Of a stretch of 64,000 nt of DNA, positions 1-8,798 are shown piece by piece. The first letter of the stretch is position 1. Each line of letters opens with the position of its first letter. The stretch covers positions 1,612,001 to 1,676,000 of the forward strand of contig NZ_CP147407.1 of NCBI RefSeq assembly GCF_037201815.1, in the 5' to 3' direction. The stretch is from Metabacillus sp. FJAT-52054. GTDB taxonomy: Bacteria > Bacillota > Bacilli > Bacillales > Bacillaceae. A program made the position numbers and the translations under genes. The notes under the pieces are model-generated. The model saw only the letters and a list, made by a program, of their open reading frames with translations. It was not told the origin of the DNA and made no database searches.

Positions 1-620
1 TTGTGCAAAAAGAGATTGAGAGTCTGGGAAGATCATTTATGGGAATCAAAGCGGATCTATCAGATGAAAAACAGCGGACCAATCTGATTAAAAAGGCCAT
101 TGAGGAAAAAGGGAAAATTGATATTCTTGTCAATAACTCCGGTATGATCCGGCGATCTCCTGCTGAGGATTATACAATGGAGGATTGGAGAGCAGTCAAC
201 AATTTGAATATGGATGCGGTATTTCAGCTGTGCTCCGAAGCAGGAAGGCATATGCTGGAGCGGGGCTCCGGTAAAATCATTAATATTGCCTCCATGCTTT
301 CTTTTCAAGGCGGAATCCGCGTACCTGCTTATACGGCAAGCAAGCATGCGGTAGCAGGTTTGACACGAGCACTTTCAAACGAGTGGGCAGGAAAGGGAAT
401 CTGTGTAAATGCGATTGCTCCGGGTTATATGGAGACAGACAACACAGAAGCGCTTAGACAGAATAAGGAGCGCAGCGCATTTATCCAATCCAGGATTCCG
501 GCAGGGAGATGGGGATTGCCAGAAGATTTAAAGGGACCGGTTGTTTTTCTTGCATCGGATGCTTCCAATTATGTAAGCGGTCACATACTGGCGGTTGATG
601 GAGGATGGCTAAATTTTTAA
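1..620 (+). CDS. kduD: 2-keto-3-deoxygluconate-type SDR oxidoreductase KduD (5' end outside window)
   Basis: Short-chain dehydrogenase, cut by the window edge; about 205 codons remain and roughly 50 N-terminal residues (the glycine-rich NAD motif) are missing. Visible SDR signatures are NNSG (here NNSGMI), the catalytic Ser in IINIASMLS, and the YTASK motif giving Tyr/Lys. The C-terminal FLASDASNYVSGHILAVDGG is the usual family ending. Directly followed by kduI after 19 nt, so the likely role is 2-dehydro-3-deoxy-D-gluconate 5-dehydrogenase, making 2-keto-3-deoxygluconate from the KduI product. Family assignment is firm; the substrate rests on the neighbour. Confidence 0.88.
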   Translation, partial: VQKEIESLGRSFMGIKADLSDEKQRTNLIKKAIEEKGKIDILVNNSGMIRRSPAEDYTMEDWRAVNNLNMDAVFQLCSEAGRHMLERGSGKIINIASMLSFQGGIRVPAYTASKHAVAGLTRALSNEWAGKGICVNAIAPGYMETDNTEALRQNKERSAFIQSRIPAGRWGLPEDLKGPVVFLASDASNYVSGHILAVDGGWLNF

Positions 621-639
621 TAAACAGGGAGAGGGAAAA

Positions 640-1467
640 ATGGAAACGAGACATTGTGCAAGCAAAGAAGAAACGAAACGTTATACGACAGAAGAGCTAA
701 GAAATGCTTTTTTAATTGAGTCGCTCTTTGAAGATGATCAGCTGAAGCTCACATATACCCATGAAGACAGGATGCTGATTGGCGGAGCTGTTCCTGTAAG
801 AGAGCCTTTGACTCTGATCGAGCCTGATATTAAGACAAAGGCATTTTTTGAAAGAAGAGAAGCCGGAATCATTAATATCGGCGGACCGGGTTCCATTAAA
901 GTGGATGGAGAAGAATATCATTTAGATCAAAAAGACTGTCTTTATGTGGGGCTCGGGAAAAATGAAGTGGTGCTCTCAAGTGAAGATGTGAAAAATCCGG
1001 CCCGGTTTTATATTTTATCTGCTTTGGCGCATAAAGAATTTCCGACAGTTAAGATTGGCATCAATGAAGCCGCTCCCGTACATTTGGGCGATGAGAAAAA
1101 CTCCAATAAACGGACGATTTATAAGTATATTCATGCGGAGGGCGTGCAAAGCTCGCAGCTGATGATGGGGATGACGCTTTTGGCACCCAATTGCATGTGG
1201 AACACAATGCCAGCACATATCCATGACCGCCGCTCTGAAGTATATTTATATTTTGATATGGAAGCCGATACCAGGGTTTTTCACTTCATGGGCGAGCCTT
1301 CCGAAACAAGGCATTTAGTTGTGAAGAATGAACAGTCTGTTATTTCTCCAAGCTGGTCGATCCATTCAGGTATCGGCACGAGCAATTACACATTTATTTG
1401 GGCAATGGCTGGTGAAAATTATACATTTGATGACATGGAACAAGTCTCGATGAGTGATTTGCGATAA
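640..1467 (+). CDS. kduI: 5-dehydro-4-deoxy-D-glucuronate isomerase KduI
   Basis: 275 residues, the normal KduI length. It isomerises 4-deoxy-5-ketouronic acid to 3-deoxy-glycero-2,5-hexodiulosonate in the cytoplasm. The cupin metal site is visible as PAHIHDRRSEVYLYF (two His and a Glu) with a further His in SPSWSIHSG. The ribosome site GGGAGAGGG lies just before ATG. It sits between kduD and a GH88 hydrolase with gaps below 20 nt, so the three are one operon for unsaturated uronides released by polysaccharide lyases. Confidence 0.95.
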   Translation: METRHCASKEETKRYTTEELRNAFLIESLFEDDQLKLTYTHEDRMLIGGAVPVREPLTLIEPDIKTKAFFERREAGIINIGGPGSIKVDGEEYHLDQKDCLYVGLGKNEVVLSSEDVKNPARFYILSALAHKEFPTVKIGINEAAPVHLGDEKNSNKRTIYKYIHAEGVQSSQLMMGMTLLAPNCMWNTMPAHIHDRRSEVYLYFDMEADTRVFHFMGEPSETRHLVVKNEQSVISPSWSIHSGIGTSNYTFIWAMAGENYTFDDMEQVSMSDLR

Positions 1468-1482
1468 GGAGGGAACAGATTC

Positions 1483-2691
1483 TTGAATGTGGTCAATGAA
1501 GGAATAAAAATAAACCGGTACAAAGCTTTAGATGGTTCACCTGAATTCGTAGATAAGGCTTTGGCGCAGGCTCTGGAAAAAATCAGTGCGAACCTGGAGC
1601 CGTTCACCTATATTTTCCCCGATGACACGACGGTAGAGGGCCTGTATTACCCCCGCAAGCCTGAAAGAAGCGATCAAATGAGAGGCGGCAACTTCGGATG
1701 GACCACAAGCTTCTGGACCGGTATCATCTGGCTTGCTTATGAAATAACTGGAGATGAAAAGTACCGGAAAGCAGCAGAAGTTCATGTTGAAAGTTTTTAT
1801 GACCGGATTATTCAGAAACTGGACTGCGATCATCACGACCTGGGGTTTCTGTATACGCTTTCCTGTGTTAGCGGATATAAGCTGACAGGAAATGAAACAG
1901 CGAAAAAGGCAGCTCTATTGGCAGCAGATCATTTAATGACTCGTTATTTTGAAAGTGCAGGTATTATCCAGGCATGGGGAGACTTGAATGATCCGAAACA
2001 AAGGGGCCGGATTATTATTGATTGTCTCATGAATCTTCCATTACTGTATTGGGCCGCAGAGGTTACGGGAGATTCTCGTTACAAAACGGCTGCGGAAAAG
2101 CACGCACTCAATGCTTGTAAGTGGATTGTAAGGGAAGATGCATCTACGTACCACACCTATTTCTTTGATACGGAAACGGGAGAAGCGAAGTATGGAAAAA
2201 CACATCAGGGGTACCGGGATGATTCCTGCTGGGCAAGGGGCCAGGCTTGGGGAATTTATGGGTTCCCGTTAAGTTTTATCTATACCAATAATCTCGAATT
2301 CCTGGAATTGACTGAAAAGCTTGCCCATTATTTTTTGAATCGGACCCCGGCCGACGGTGTCGTATATTGGGACCTTGCCTTTACAGATGGAAGCGGGGAG
2401 GAAAAGGACAGCTCATCAACGGCCATTGCGGCCTGCGGACTGCACGAACTGGCAAAGCACACAACGGACAAGGAATTAAGAAGCTATTATGGCCAGGCTG
2501 CTTCCGCGATGCTGAGAGATCTCTATGAAGGCTACTCAACAAGAAATCATCCTGAATCAAATGCTCTCATCTTGCATGGAGTATATGCAAAGCCTGAACA
2601 ACTGGGAGTGGATGAAGGGAATTTGTGGGGTGACTATTATTATATGGAAGGCCTCGTCCGTCTGAAGAAAAACTGGAATCTGTATTGGTAA
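1483..2691 (+). CDS. Unsaturated glucuronyl hydrolase, GH88 family
   Basis: 402 residues, no signal peptide, so cytoplasmic. TTG start chosen because AAGGAGGG ends 9 nt upstream. The (alpha/alpha)6-barrel GH88 signatures are present: Asp119 in the DHHDLG motif and Asp180 in IIIDCLMN match the two catalytic aspartates of Bacillus unsaturated glucuronyl hydrolases; a DDSCWARGQAWGIYG motif follows. It cleaves the 4,5-unsaturated uronic acid from lyase-produced oligosaccharides, and the released sugar feeds KduI/KduD. Whether the natural substrate is a heparin-, hyaluronan- or xanthan/gellan-type uronide cannot be told. Confidence 0.9.
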   Translation: MNVVNEGIKINRYKALDGSPEFVDKALAQALEKISANLEPFTYIFPDDTTVEGLYYPRKPERSDQMRGGNFGWTTSFWTGIIWLAYEITGDEKYRKAAEVHVESFYDRIIQKLDCDHHDLGFLYTLSCVSGYKLTGNETAKKAALLAADHLMTRYFESAGIIQAWGDLNDPKQRGRIIIDCLMNLPLLYWAAEVTGDSRYKTAAEKHALNACKWIVREDASTYHTYFFDTETGEAKYGKTHQGYRDDSCWARGQAWGIYGFPLSFIYTNNLEFLELTEKLAHYFLNRTPADGVVYWDLAFTDGSGEEKDSSSTAIAACGLHELAKHTTDKELRSYYGQAASAMLRDLYEGYSTRNHPESNALILHGVYAKPEQLGVDEGNLWGDYYYMEGLVRLKKNWNLYW

Positions 2692-2725
2692 GAGCAGCTG
2701 CCTAACAGCTGCTTATTTGAAATAG

Positions 2726-2815
2726 GCTGTGTTAAAGCATTATGTTGATTTCTTAACATCTGTTGATTGGAGCGAACGCCTGCTGACTGTAATCAACAGC
2801 TAAGTTTAACAGAGC
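2726..2815. repeat. Internally deleted intergenic repeat with nested inverted ends
   Basis: Outer arms GCTGTGTTAAA (2726-2736) and TTTAACAGAGC (2805-2815) are inverted with one mismatch; inner arms TGTTGATT (2761) and AATCAACA (2791) are perfectly inverted. The right end, 14 nt AAGTTTAACAGAGC, recurs exactly at 25146-25159. The ends resemble the widespread Bacillus intergenic repeat whose termini read TTGATTGGAG...CAATCAAC (from memory); the GC-rich middle is missing here. Confidence 0.6.
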
Positions 2816-2828
2816 ATTAAAAAGAGAA

Positions 2829-2843
2829 ATGCAAGCGCTTTTA
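2829..2843. promoter_or_regulatory. cre-like / LacI-family operator dyad
   Basis: ATGCAAGCGCTTTTA carries the AAGCGCTT core of CcpA and other LacI-family operators, about 90 nt before the lyase gene. It deviates from the best cre consensus at two positions, so a KdgR-type local regulator is an equal possibility. Confidence 0.5.
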
Positions 2844-2934
2844 AAATTCGGTTCGGCTCATTTTCATGGAGATGGATTCACTTGCTTTCTGCCAGGATAA
2901 GAGCATGTGAGCGGGCTTTAACCGGGGGAAATGG

Positions 2935-5900
2935 ATGGTAATCAAGAGAGGGATACTGATCTTACTGTCTTTGATGCTATTAATGCCGATCTGTCCTGAT
3001 ATTGTAAAAGCTGATGATCCGCCTGCTGAAGAAAATAGAGAAGAAGAGCAGCTTGTCATTCAGGACTTTGAAGATATAGCCGACTGGAAGGGACTAATAA
3101 GGGAAACTGAAACCATACATGAAGGCAGCTCCGCCGGGAAATGGATGATTACAGATAAAAACACCGGAAAACTGACAAAAGCCATTGAAACCAATTCCAT
3201 CCCTAATGACTGGACCTCCTATGATTCATTGAATCTTTGGATCCACTCCGAAAAATCAACAAACGACCGAATCTACGTAGTCCTCTACTCAGATAATTCT
3301 GCTACCGCACAGCTTGATTACTATATCACCTCTATACAAATTACGTGGCAGGGCTGGCGAAAAGTCAGGCTGCCCTACTATTCCTTCCGGGCAGGATATA
3401 CGCCTGCCGGCTTCAGCAAAATTGATCAGCTAAGACTTCATGCCTCATGGTACGGGGAAACCCCTAATCCAGATACCCGTTTAATCCTGGATCAAATGAC
3501 ACTGGACTATACGAAAGAATCTGATATTCTGCCTATAGACGGATTCGAGGATTCGAAGAAATGGACATCAATTACAGAGAACACCCAATATGTGAAAGAA
3601 GGACTTTTCAGCGGAAAATGGGATCAAATGCCCTCTAAAAAAGCGGTTCAGTCTACTGCAATCCCAAAGGACTGGTCACGGTATGACAAGCTTGATTTTT
3701 GGATGTACTCTGAAAAGGCAACCGGCACGATGATTTATCCTATACTGGACTCCGATGATCCGGCAACAGAAGGATTTGATTATTTCCTTGCAGGTCTGAA
3801 AATAGACTGGACAGGATGGAAGCAGGTATCCATTGATTTAAAAGATTTTACTCCATCCAGGCAGCCGCTGGGGCTTCATACTGTGAAAAAGCTGACATTT
3901 CACTCCTTCTGGTACAGCAATCAGCCACCAGATCCGGAGACAGTCGTATATTTTGATGATATGAAGCTTGTGCGAGAATCGTTTCAGGTTTCTCCTAAAT
4001 CCATTTCCAAAGAAGGAATGCCTGGAACTGAGCAAACGTACTTTGTGACGATCTTGAATAAAGCCAATCAGGCGGACCATTTTGACGTCAGTATTCCGGA
4101 AGAGTTTTCAGATGCTGTTACTGTAAGTGAGAAATCAGGAGACCTGCAGCCGGGAAAATCCAAAATTCTGACCGTTCAATGGAAATGGCCTAAGGAAACA
4201 CAGGCAGGAGAGGAACAGACCATGACGATATCCATATTGTCCCGCTTAAAGCTTGGGGCAAGTTTTCAAGTGAAGCTTAAATCGAAGCCGTATCAGTGGA
4301 AGGAAGTCAGCCATACAAGGCCGAAATCTTTTATAAACGCTAATGAGCTATCAGAAGCCAAGAAAAGGATCGCCGAAGAACCGTGGGCAGCAGATTATTT
4401 TAAGAAATTGAGAAAGGAAGCTGACCAGCAGCTCATTTCAAACCTGGATGTTCCGGACCAGGCAGGCGGCCATGGAATGTGGTTCCTATGTGATGACAGC
4501 TCACCCCTTCAATATGACCCGGCGAGCCCCAATAAACACTACTGCCCGTCAGAGGATAAATTTTATACAGGGGATTCTTATGATGCAGGCTGGCGTTATT
4601 ACCGCCACAATGAAATCATCAAAGCTGCCCGCACGCTGGCATCTTCCTACAAACTGAGCGGCGATGTGCGTTATGGCAGAAAAGCTGCAGATCTGATTAT
4701 CAAATACGCAAATTATTATCCAAATTACTCCAAGCAGGCGAGGGGAGGAAGGCTTTATTGGCAAACGCTTGATGAATCGGTAAGCATGGTTGATCTTGCT
4801 TACACGTATGATCTGCTTTATGACAGCGGATTGTTGTCAGAGCAGGATAAAGCGAACATCGAGCTGAATATGCTCCGGCCATCAGCTGTTGCCATCAGTG
4901 AGTATGATATGGGACGGTCCAACTGGCAGGCATGGCATAATGCTGCTGTCGGCATGATTGGTTTTGTTCTTGGAGACCGGGAATACATGGAATTTGCCAT
5001 CAAAGGGGAGCATGGATTTTATTACTTGATGAAGGAGAGTGTCCTTTCAGACGGATTTTGGTGGGAGGGGTCCATGGCCTATCATTTATATGCGCTTAGG
5101 GCTCTGCAGAATCTGGCAGATGGGGCTAAAAGCTGGGGCTATGATTTGTACAGCAGTCCTGAACTAAAAAAAATGTATGAGGTTCCACTGGATTATGCAT
5201 ACCCGAATTTTGGGCTCCCTTTCAATAATGATGGAGGAATATACGGAAGCTCATTGATGGATCCAGTGAGTAAAAAAGGGAATTTTGATTATGAACCGGC
5301 CTATTCGGCATATGAGTCTCCTGGCTTTGCCTGGCTGCTGGATACAAAATACAAGAAAATTCCGCGTGAAGGCGAATACGCTCTATTTAAAGGAATTCCG
5401 ACGATTCCGGAAACCGGTTCCTATGAATGGAAGAGCCGGAATTTCGAAGGAGCGGGCCAAAGTTTACTTCGAACCGGCAGCATGTATGCCCTCATGGACT
5501 ATGGCCCATACGGGGGCTCCCACGGACACCCTGATAAACTGCATATGGATTTGTTTGCTGAAGGAGAAGCATTTGCGCCCGATTTTGGAACCCCAAGCTA
5601 TGGGCACGTCCTTTACACTGGATGGTATAAGCAAACAGTCAGCCATAATACGCTGACTGTAGATGGAACTTCCCAAAAAGCGGCAGAGGGGAAACTAGAA
5701 CATTTTGCTTTGGGCAAGAATTTGCAGGTCATGAAGGCGGAGGGGGGAGATGCCTTCCCGGGTGTTGAAGCAAAACGGACAGTCTTGATGTGGGATCGTT
5801 TTGCCTTGGACTGGATGGAAGCGTCAAGCCTTGGAGAAATCAGACAATATGATTGGGTGTTCCATGGTCTTGGTGACTTCTCAACCAATCTGAATTTTTC

Positions 5901-6495
5901 TGAACGCCATTCTCCACTCGGAACCCAGAATGGATATCAATTTCTTAAGGATCCAAAAAGCGCTTTTGTAAAGGATTCGTTTCATTCTCAATGGAAGCTT
6001 CATAATAAAACGCTCCGTATGATTTCACTGGGAACAGGACTGAAGGAAGTTGCTGAGGCTATGGGCCCCGGACCTTCTTCAGAACCCGAAAAAACCTATT
6101 CCGTTCTTTTTCAGCGGCAAAAAGGGGAGAAAGCGCGCTTTGTTAACATTTTTGGTGCAGGAGAGATGGAATTCAGCGCAAGCTGGTTTGACGAATACGG
6201 TATTCAAATAGAGGATGGGAATGAAGCAGCCTGTATAATTGCCAATCCGGAAACGGAAGCAGGCGGACTTTTCGCAGGGAGGATCGCATTTGATAAAAGC
6301 AAGGTGAAAAGCTGCCGGGACCTTCCTATGAAAGTCCTGGCAGGTGGTGAGAAGCTGACCATCATTCTGCCGGCTAAAACCATTATGCGAAGTGCGACTC
6401 TTATGATCAAAGGCACTGGCTATAAATCCATTACTGTCAATGGAAAAGAAACCTCCGGCATTGAAATGAACGGATTGACGGTTATTGACCAATAA
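2935..6495 (+). CDS. Secreted heparinase II/III-type polysaccharide lyase with two CBM-like modules
   Basis: 1186 residues with a signal peptide (KRGILILLSLMLLM, cleavage near residue 27). Two tandem homologous beta-sandwich modules (about residues 42-200 and 200-355) both begin with a FED motif and contain a DW-YD-L-W pattern, resembling carbohydrate-binding modules. A NEW3-like stretch follows (355-450), then an (alpha/alpha) toroid (about 470-820) and the heparinase II/III beta-domain with YGPYGGSHGHPDKL and PDFGTPSYGH. ATG chosen for GGGGGAA 6 nt upstream. Its likely products, unsaturated uronides, are what the upstream kdu-GH88 operon consumes. The exact PL family and glycan are not assignable by eye. 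Confidence 0.85.
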   Translation: MVIKRGILILLSLMLLMPICPDIVKADDPPAEENREEEQLVIQDFEDIADWKGLIRETETIHEGSSAGKWMITDKNTGKLTKAIETNSIPNDWTSYDSLNLWIHSEKSTNDRIYVVLYSDNSATAQLDYYITSIQITWQGWRKVRLPYYSFRAGYTPAGFSKIDQLRLHASWYGETPNPDTRLILDQMTLDYTKESDILPIDGFEDSKKWTSITENTQYVKEGLFSGKWDQMPSKKAVQSTAIPKDWSRYDKLDFWMYSEKATGTMIYPILDSDDPATEGFDYFLAGLKIDWTGWKQVSIDLKDFTPSRQPLGLHTVKKLTFHSFWYSNQPPDPETVVYFDDMKLVRESFQVSPKSISKEGMPGTEQTYFVTILNKANQADHFDVSIPEEFSDAVTVSEKSGDLQPGKSKILTVQWKWPKETQAGEEQTMTISILSRLKLGASFQVKLKSKPYQWKEVSHTRPKSFINANELSEAKKRIAEEPWAADYFKKLRKEADQQLISNLDVPDQAGGHGMWFLCDDSSPLQYDPASPNKHYCPSEDKFYTGDSYDAGWRYYRHNEIIKAARTLASSYKLSGDVRYGRKAADLIIKYANYYPNYSKQARGGRLYWQTLDESVSMVDLAYTYDLLYDSGLLSEQDKANIELNMLRPSAVAISEYDMGRSNWQAWHNAAVGMIGFVLGDREYMEFAIKGEHGFYYLMKESVLSDGFWWEGSMAYHLYALRALQNLADGAKSWGYDLYSSPELKKMYEVPLDYAYPNFGLPFNNDGGIYGSSLMDPVSKKGNFDYEPAYSAYESPGFAWLLDTKYKKIPREGEYALFKGIPTIPETGSYEWKSRNFEGAGQSLLRTGSMYALMDYGPYGGSHGHPDKLHMDLFAEGEAFAPDFGTPSYGHVLYTGWYKQTVSHNTLTVDGTSQKAAEGKLEHFALGKNLQVMKAEGGDAFPGVEAKRTVLMWDRFALDWMEASSLGEIRQYDWVFHGLGDFSTNLNFSERHSPLGTQNGYQFLKDPKSAFVKDSFHSQWKLHNKTLRMISLGTGLKEVAEAMGPGPSSEPEKTYSVLFQRQKGEKARFVNIFGAGEMEFSASWFDEYGIQIEDGNEAACIIANPETEAGGLFAGRIAFDKSKVKSCRDLPMKVLAGGEKLTIILPAKTIMRSATLMIKGTGYKSITVNGKETSGIEMNGLTVIDQ

Positions 6496-6496
6496 G

Positions 6497-6535
6497 AAAA
6501 CAGCCCCTGCAGATTTCAGCAAGGGGCTGTTTTAA
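6497..6535. terminator. Bidirectional rho-independent terminator
   Basis: Ten-base perfect stem AACAGCCCCT / AGGGGCTGTT with T-rich flanks both ways, between the convergent lyase and LOV-STAS genes. Confidence 0.9.
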
Positions 6536-7284
6536 TTAAACGCATCAATGGCCTGTTTCACGTTCATATACGTCCGAATAATGGAAAGCTCCTCAATCAA
6601 TTCAGTGCTCGTTTGCAGTATGAGCATAGGAGTGACACCTGTTAATATCAATTCTGTCCCCATCATATTCAATACATTAAAAAGCTTCAGCAAACTTGCA
6701 ACCTCATCTTTTTCTACCTTAATCAGTCCTGACAGGTCCACTATGATGGCATGATTTTTAATAGTGGAAGCATAGGCAGAAACGGAATTCATGAGTTCTT
6801 CGGATCTTTTGTTGCTAAGCTCTCCTATTAACGGAAGAACGGAAAGATTGTCACTGATGGGAACAATTGGAGTGGAAAGCTCAGTAATTCTTTCAAGGTA
6901 TTCTTTTTGTTTTGTTACATTCTTTTGAATACCGATAAAATAAGTTTTATGTTCACTTTCCACAAAGGCAGGTTCGATATGTAATTCGTTCCAAAAGGAG
7001 GAGCCGTCTTTCCTGTAATTCATAATGTCAGTGAGGATTGGCTTATTTTCTTTCAGCGCCATTTTAATCCTCCCAACCGTCTCATAACTTGTATTCCTGC
7101 CTTGAAGAAAACGGCAGTTTTTTCCCAGAACCTCTTCATAGGAATAGCCTGTCATCTCTGCAAATCCTTTATTTACATAAATGAGCGGATTATCCGGCAG
7201 GGACGGATCAGTTATGGTAATTCCAACATGAGTAGAATCCAGTGTCTTTTTAAATAATTCATCACTCAGCATCTTATTCGTCAA
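6532..7284 (-). CDS. Blue-light receptor LOV-STAS protein (YtvA/PfyP type)
   Basis: 250 residues. An N-terminal LOV/PAS domain (about 12-125) carries the GKNCRFLQG motif with photoreactive Cys57 for the FMN adduct; a J-helix linker and a STAS domain (about 145-250, VDLSGLIKVEKDEVASL) follow. In B. subtilis the equivalent protein joins the stressosome and raises SigB activity in blue light. TTG start preferred because GGGAGG lies 7 nt upstream while the in-frame ATG four codons on has none. A SigB-like promoter precedes it. A second, separate LOV-STAS gene lies at 32713, so which is the orthologue of YtvA is open. Confidence 0.92.
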   Translation of the reverse strand: MTNKMLSDELFKKTLDSTHVGITITDPSLPDNPLIYVNKGFAEMTGYSYEEVLGKNCRFLQGRNTSYETVGRIKMALKENKPILTDIMNYRKDGSSFWNELHIEPAFVESEHKTYFIGIQKNVTKQKEYLERITELSTPIVPISDNLSVLPLIGELSNKRSEELMNSVSAYASTIKNHAIIVDLSGLIKVEKDEVASLLKLFNVLNMMGTELILTGVTPMLILQTSTELIEELSIIRTYMNVKQAIDAFN

Positions 7285-7318
7285 AAAGGTTCCTCCCGGT
7301 CAATTTTCTATAAGAATT

Positions 7319-7343
7319 ATTCCCTTTTTCAAAAGCTCTAAAC
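7319..7343 (-). promoter_or_regulatory. Putative SigB-dependent promoter
   Basis: Reading leftward: GTTTAG, 13 nt, GGGAAT, against the SigB consensus GTTTAA-N12-14-GGGTAT. It ends about 35 nt before the LOV-STAS start, so light sensing would be reinforced under general stress. Confidence 0.6.
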
Positions 7344-7362
7344 TTTCTCTATCTAACATGAT

Positions 7363-7491
7363 TTACTGAATAAAAACCTTCGGTGCACTTGTTTTTGCTT
7401 CAGGATGTACTCTCTTTAGTGGTGCATATGCTTTTTCTTTCCCAGTTACGGAAACCGGCGGAGTCTTATTGGAATCCTGCTCCTCCTGCAT
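7363..7491 (-). CDS. Small hydrophilic protein of 42 residues, unknown
   Basis: ATG with AAAGG 8 nt upstream, ending TAA. The product is polar and Pro/Lys-rich (MQEEQDSNKTPPVSVTGKEK at the start), without membrane segment or cysteine. It lies between the mreBH terminator and the LOV-STAS promoter on the same strand. I do not recognise it; it may be a genuine small gene or chance. Confidence 0.35.
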   Translation of the reverse strand: MQEEQDSNKTPPVSVTGKEKAYAPLKRVHPEAKTSAPKVFIQ

Positions 7492-7551
7492 TTTCACACC
7501 CTTTGCACTCAAGCGGAGGTTCTTTGAATAGAGTGCCGCAATTTGACCATT

Positions 7552-7584
7552 AAAAAAGCCTGGAGTTTGCCTCCAGGCTTTTTC
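7552..7584 (-). terminator. Terminator of mreBH
   Basis: Stem AAGCCTGGAG / CTCCAGGCTT with T-runs on either strand, 13 nt beyond the mreBH stop. Confidence 0.9.
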
Positions 7585-7596
7585 GGAAGTAATGGT

Positions 7597-8604
7597 TTAT
7601 TTAGCTGCTTTTTGAAGTTTGTGAATGACACCGAGAGAGCGTCCGGTTCCAATTGCGACTGATTCAAGCGGGTTTGGTGCCAGATGGACAGGCACCACAA
7701 TTTCTTTACTCAGCCAATCCTGCATGCCGTTCAGAAGCGCTCCTCCTCCAGTAAGAATGACTCCGCGGTCCACAATATCCCCGCTGAGCTCCGGCGGGCA
7801 ATCTTCTAATGTTGCACGGATTGCTTCAAGAATATGAGAAAGCGATTCTTTCATCGCCTGCTGAATTTCATTAGAACGAAGCTGGATGGTTTTAGGGAGT
7901 CCGGTTACTAAATCACGTCCGCGTACATCCATTGTCAATTCTTCGTGATCGACCAATGCATATCCAATTTCTATTTTAATTTGTTCAGCAGTCCGTTCTC
8001 CTACAAGAAGATTATATTTTTTTCGGACATATGTAACAATATCCTCGTCAAGCTGATCTCCGCCAATTCGGATGGAGTGGCAGGAAACTACTCCTCCAAA
8101 GGAAATAATGGCGACTTCCGTCGTTCCTCCGCCAATGTCCACTACAACGTTTGCTACCGGTTCTGCTACAGGCAGGTCCGCCCCAATGGCTGCAGCTACA
8201 GGTTCCTCAATTAAGTGCACATGCTTTGCACCGCAGTTTTTAACTGCATCATGGATGGCACGGCGTTCAACCGATGTAGATCCTGAAGGTGTACAAACGA
8301 CAACACTTGGTTTTCTAATGGAGAATCCAAGCTGCTTGCCTGCTTTTTTCATAATTTGTTTCAGCATTTCAGTGGTTACATCGTAGTCCGCTATTACGCC
8401 ATCTTTCAGCGGACGGATTGCCACGATCTTACCTGGTGTTTTTCCAATCATGCTTTTCGCTTCAGCACCGACAGCGAGCACTGTTTTAGTTTCTGTATCA
8501 ATTGCCACTACAGAAGGCTCGTTTAGAACGATTCCTTTGTTTTTTGTATAAACCAATATATTGGCGGTTCCAAGATCAATCCCGATTTCAGTGTTAGAAA
8601 ACAT
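7597..8604 (-). CDS. mreBH: Rod-shape actin homologue MreBH
   Basis: 335 residues, matching MreBH. Actin-fold signatures: [12 protein letters not shown] (phosphate 1), [13 protein letters not shown] (phosphate 2), TGGGALLNG (adenosine loop). The C-terminus ending IHKLQKAAK resembles MreBH rather than MreB or Mbl. It forms membrane-associated filaments steering lateral wall synthesis; in B. subtilis it works with LytE. Start set at the ATG preceded by GGGTG at 5-6 nt; a longer in-frame version adds four residues. Monocistronic, bounded by its own terminator. Confidence 0.93.
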   Translation of the reverse strand: MFSNTEIGIDLGTANILVYTKNKGIVLNEPSVVAIDTETKTVLAVGAEAKSMIGKTPGKIVAIRPLKDGVIADYDVTTEMLKQIMKKAGKQLGFSIRKPSVVVCTPSGSTSVERRAIHDAVKNCGAKHVHLIEEPVAAAIGADLPVAEPVANVVVDIGGGTTEVAIISFGGVVSCHSIRIGGDQLDEDIVTYVRKKYNLLVGERTAEQIKIEIGYALVDHEELTMDVRGRDLVTGLPKTIQLRSNEIQQAMKESLSHILEAIRATLEDCPPELSGDIVDRGVILTGGGALLNGMQDWLSKEIVVPVHLAPNPLESVAIGTGRSLGVIHKLQKAAK

Positions 8605-8669
8605 GTTTTCACCCATTCTTTATAGAATTCTAGTCTTATATATGGCTTCTATTCATTATGTCGATTTAT

Positions 8670-8675
8670 GGGGGT
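8670..8675 (-). promoter_or_regulatory. ACCCCC box, possible SigI -35 element of mreBH
   Basis: On the minus strand CCTACCCCCATAAA lies about 70 nt before mreBH. B. subtilis mreBH has a SigI promoter with an ACCCCC -35; no clean CGAA -10 is visible here, so this is tentative. Confidence 0.3.
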
Positions 8676-8798
8676 AGGTTTCAATGGAATGTTGTGGAAG
8701 GCAATTATTTATCCTCTATCGTGAGTTTTCGCACTCTTTTTTGCCTATCATTTCACATAAGAATTTGATACAGTTAGTCTGGAAAAGGAATTAAGGTT

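Noticed and set aside
6079..6522. 147-codon minus-strand frame
   Set aside because: Antisense of the lyase 3' end, running through the terminator.
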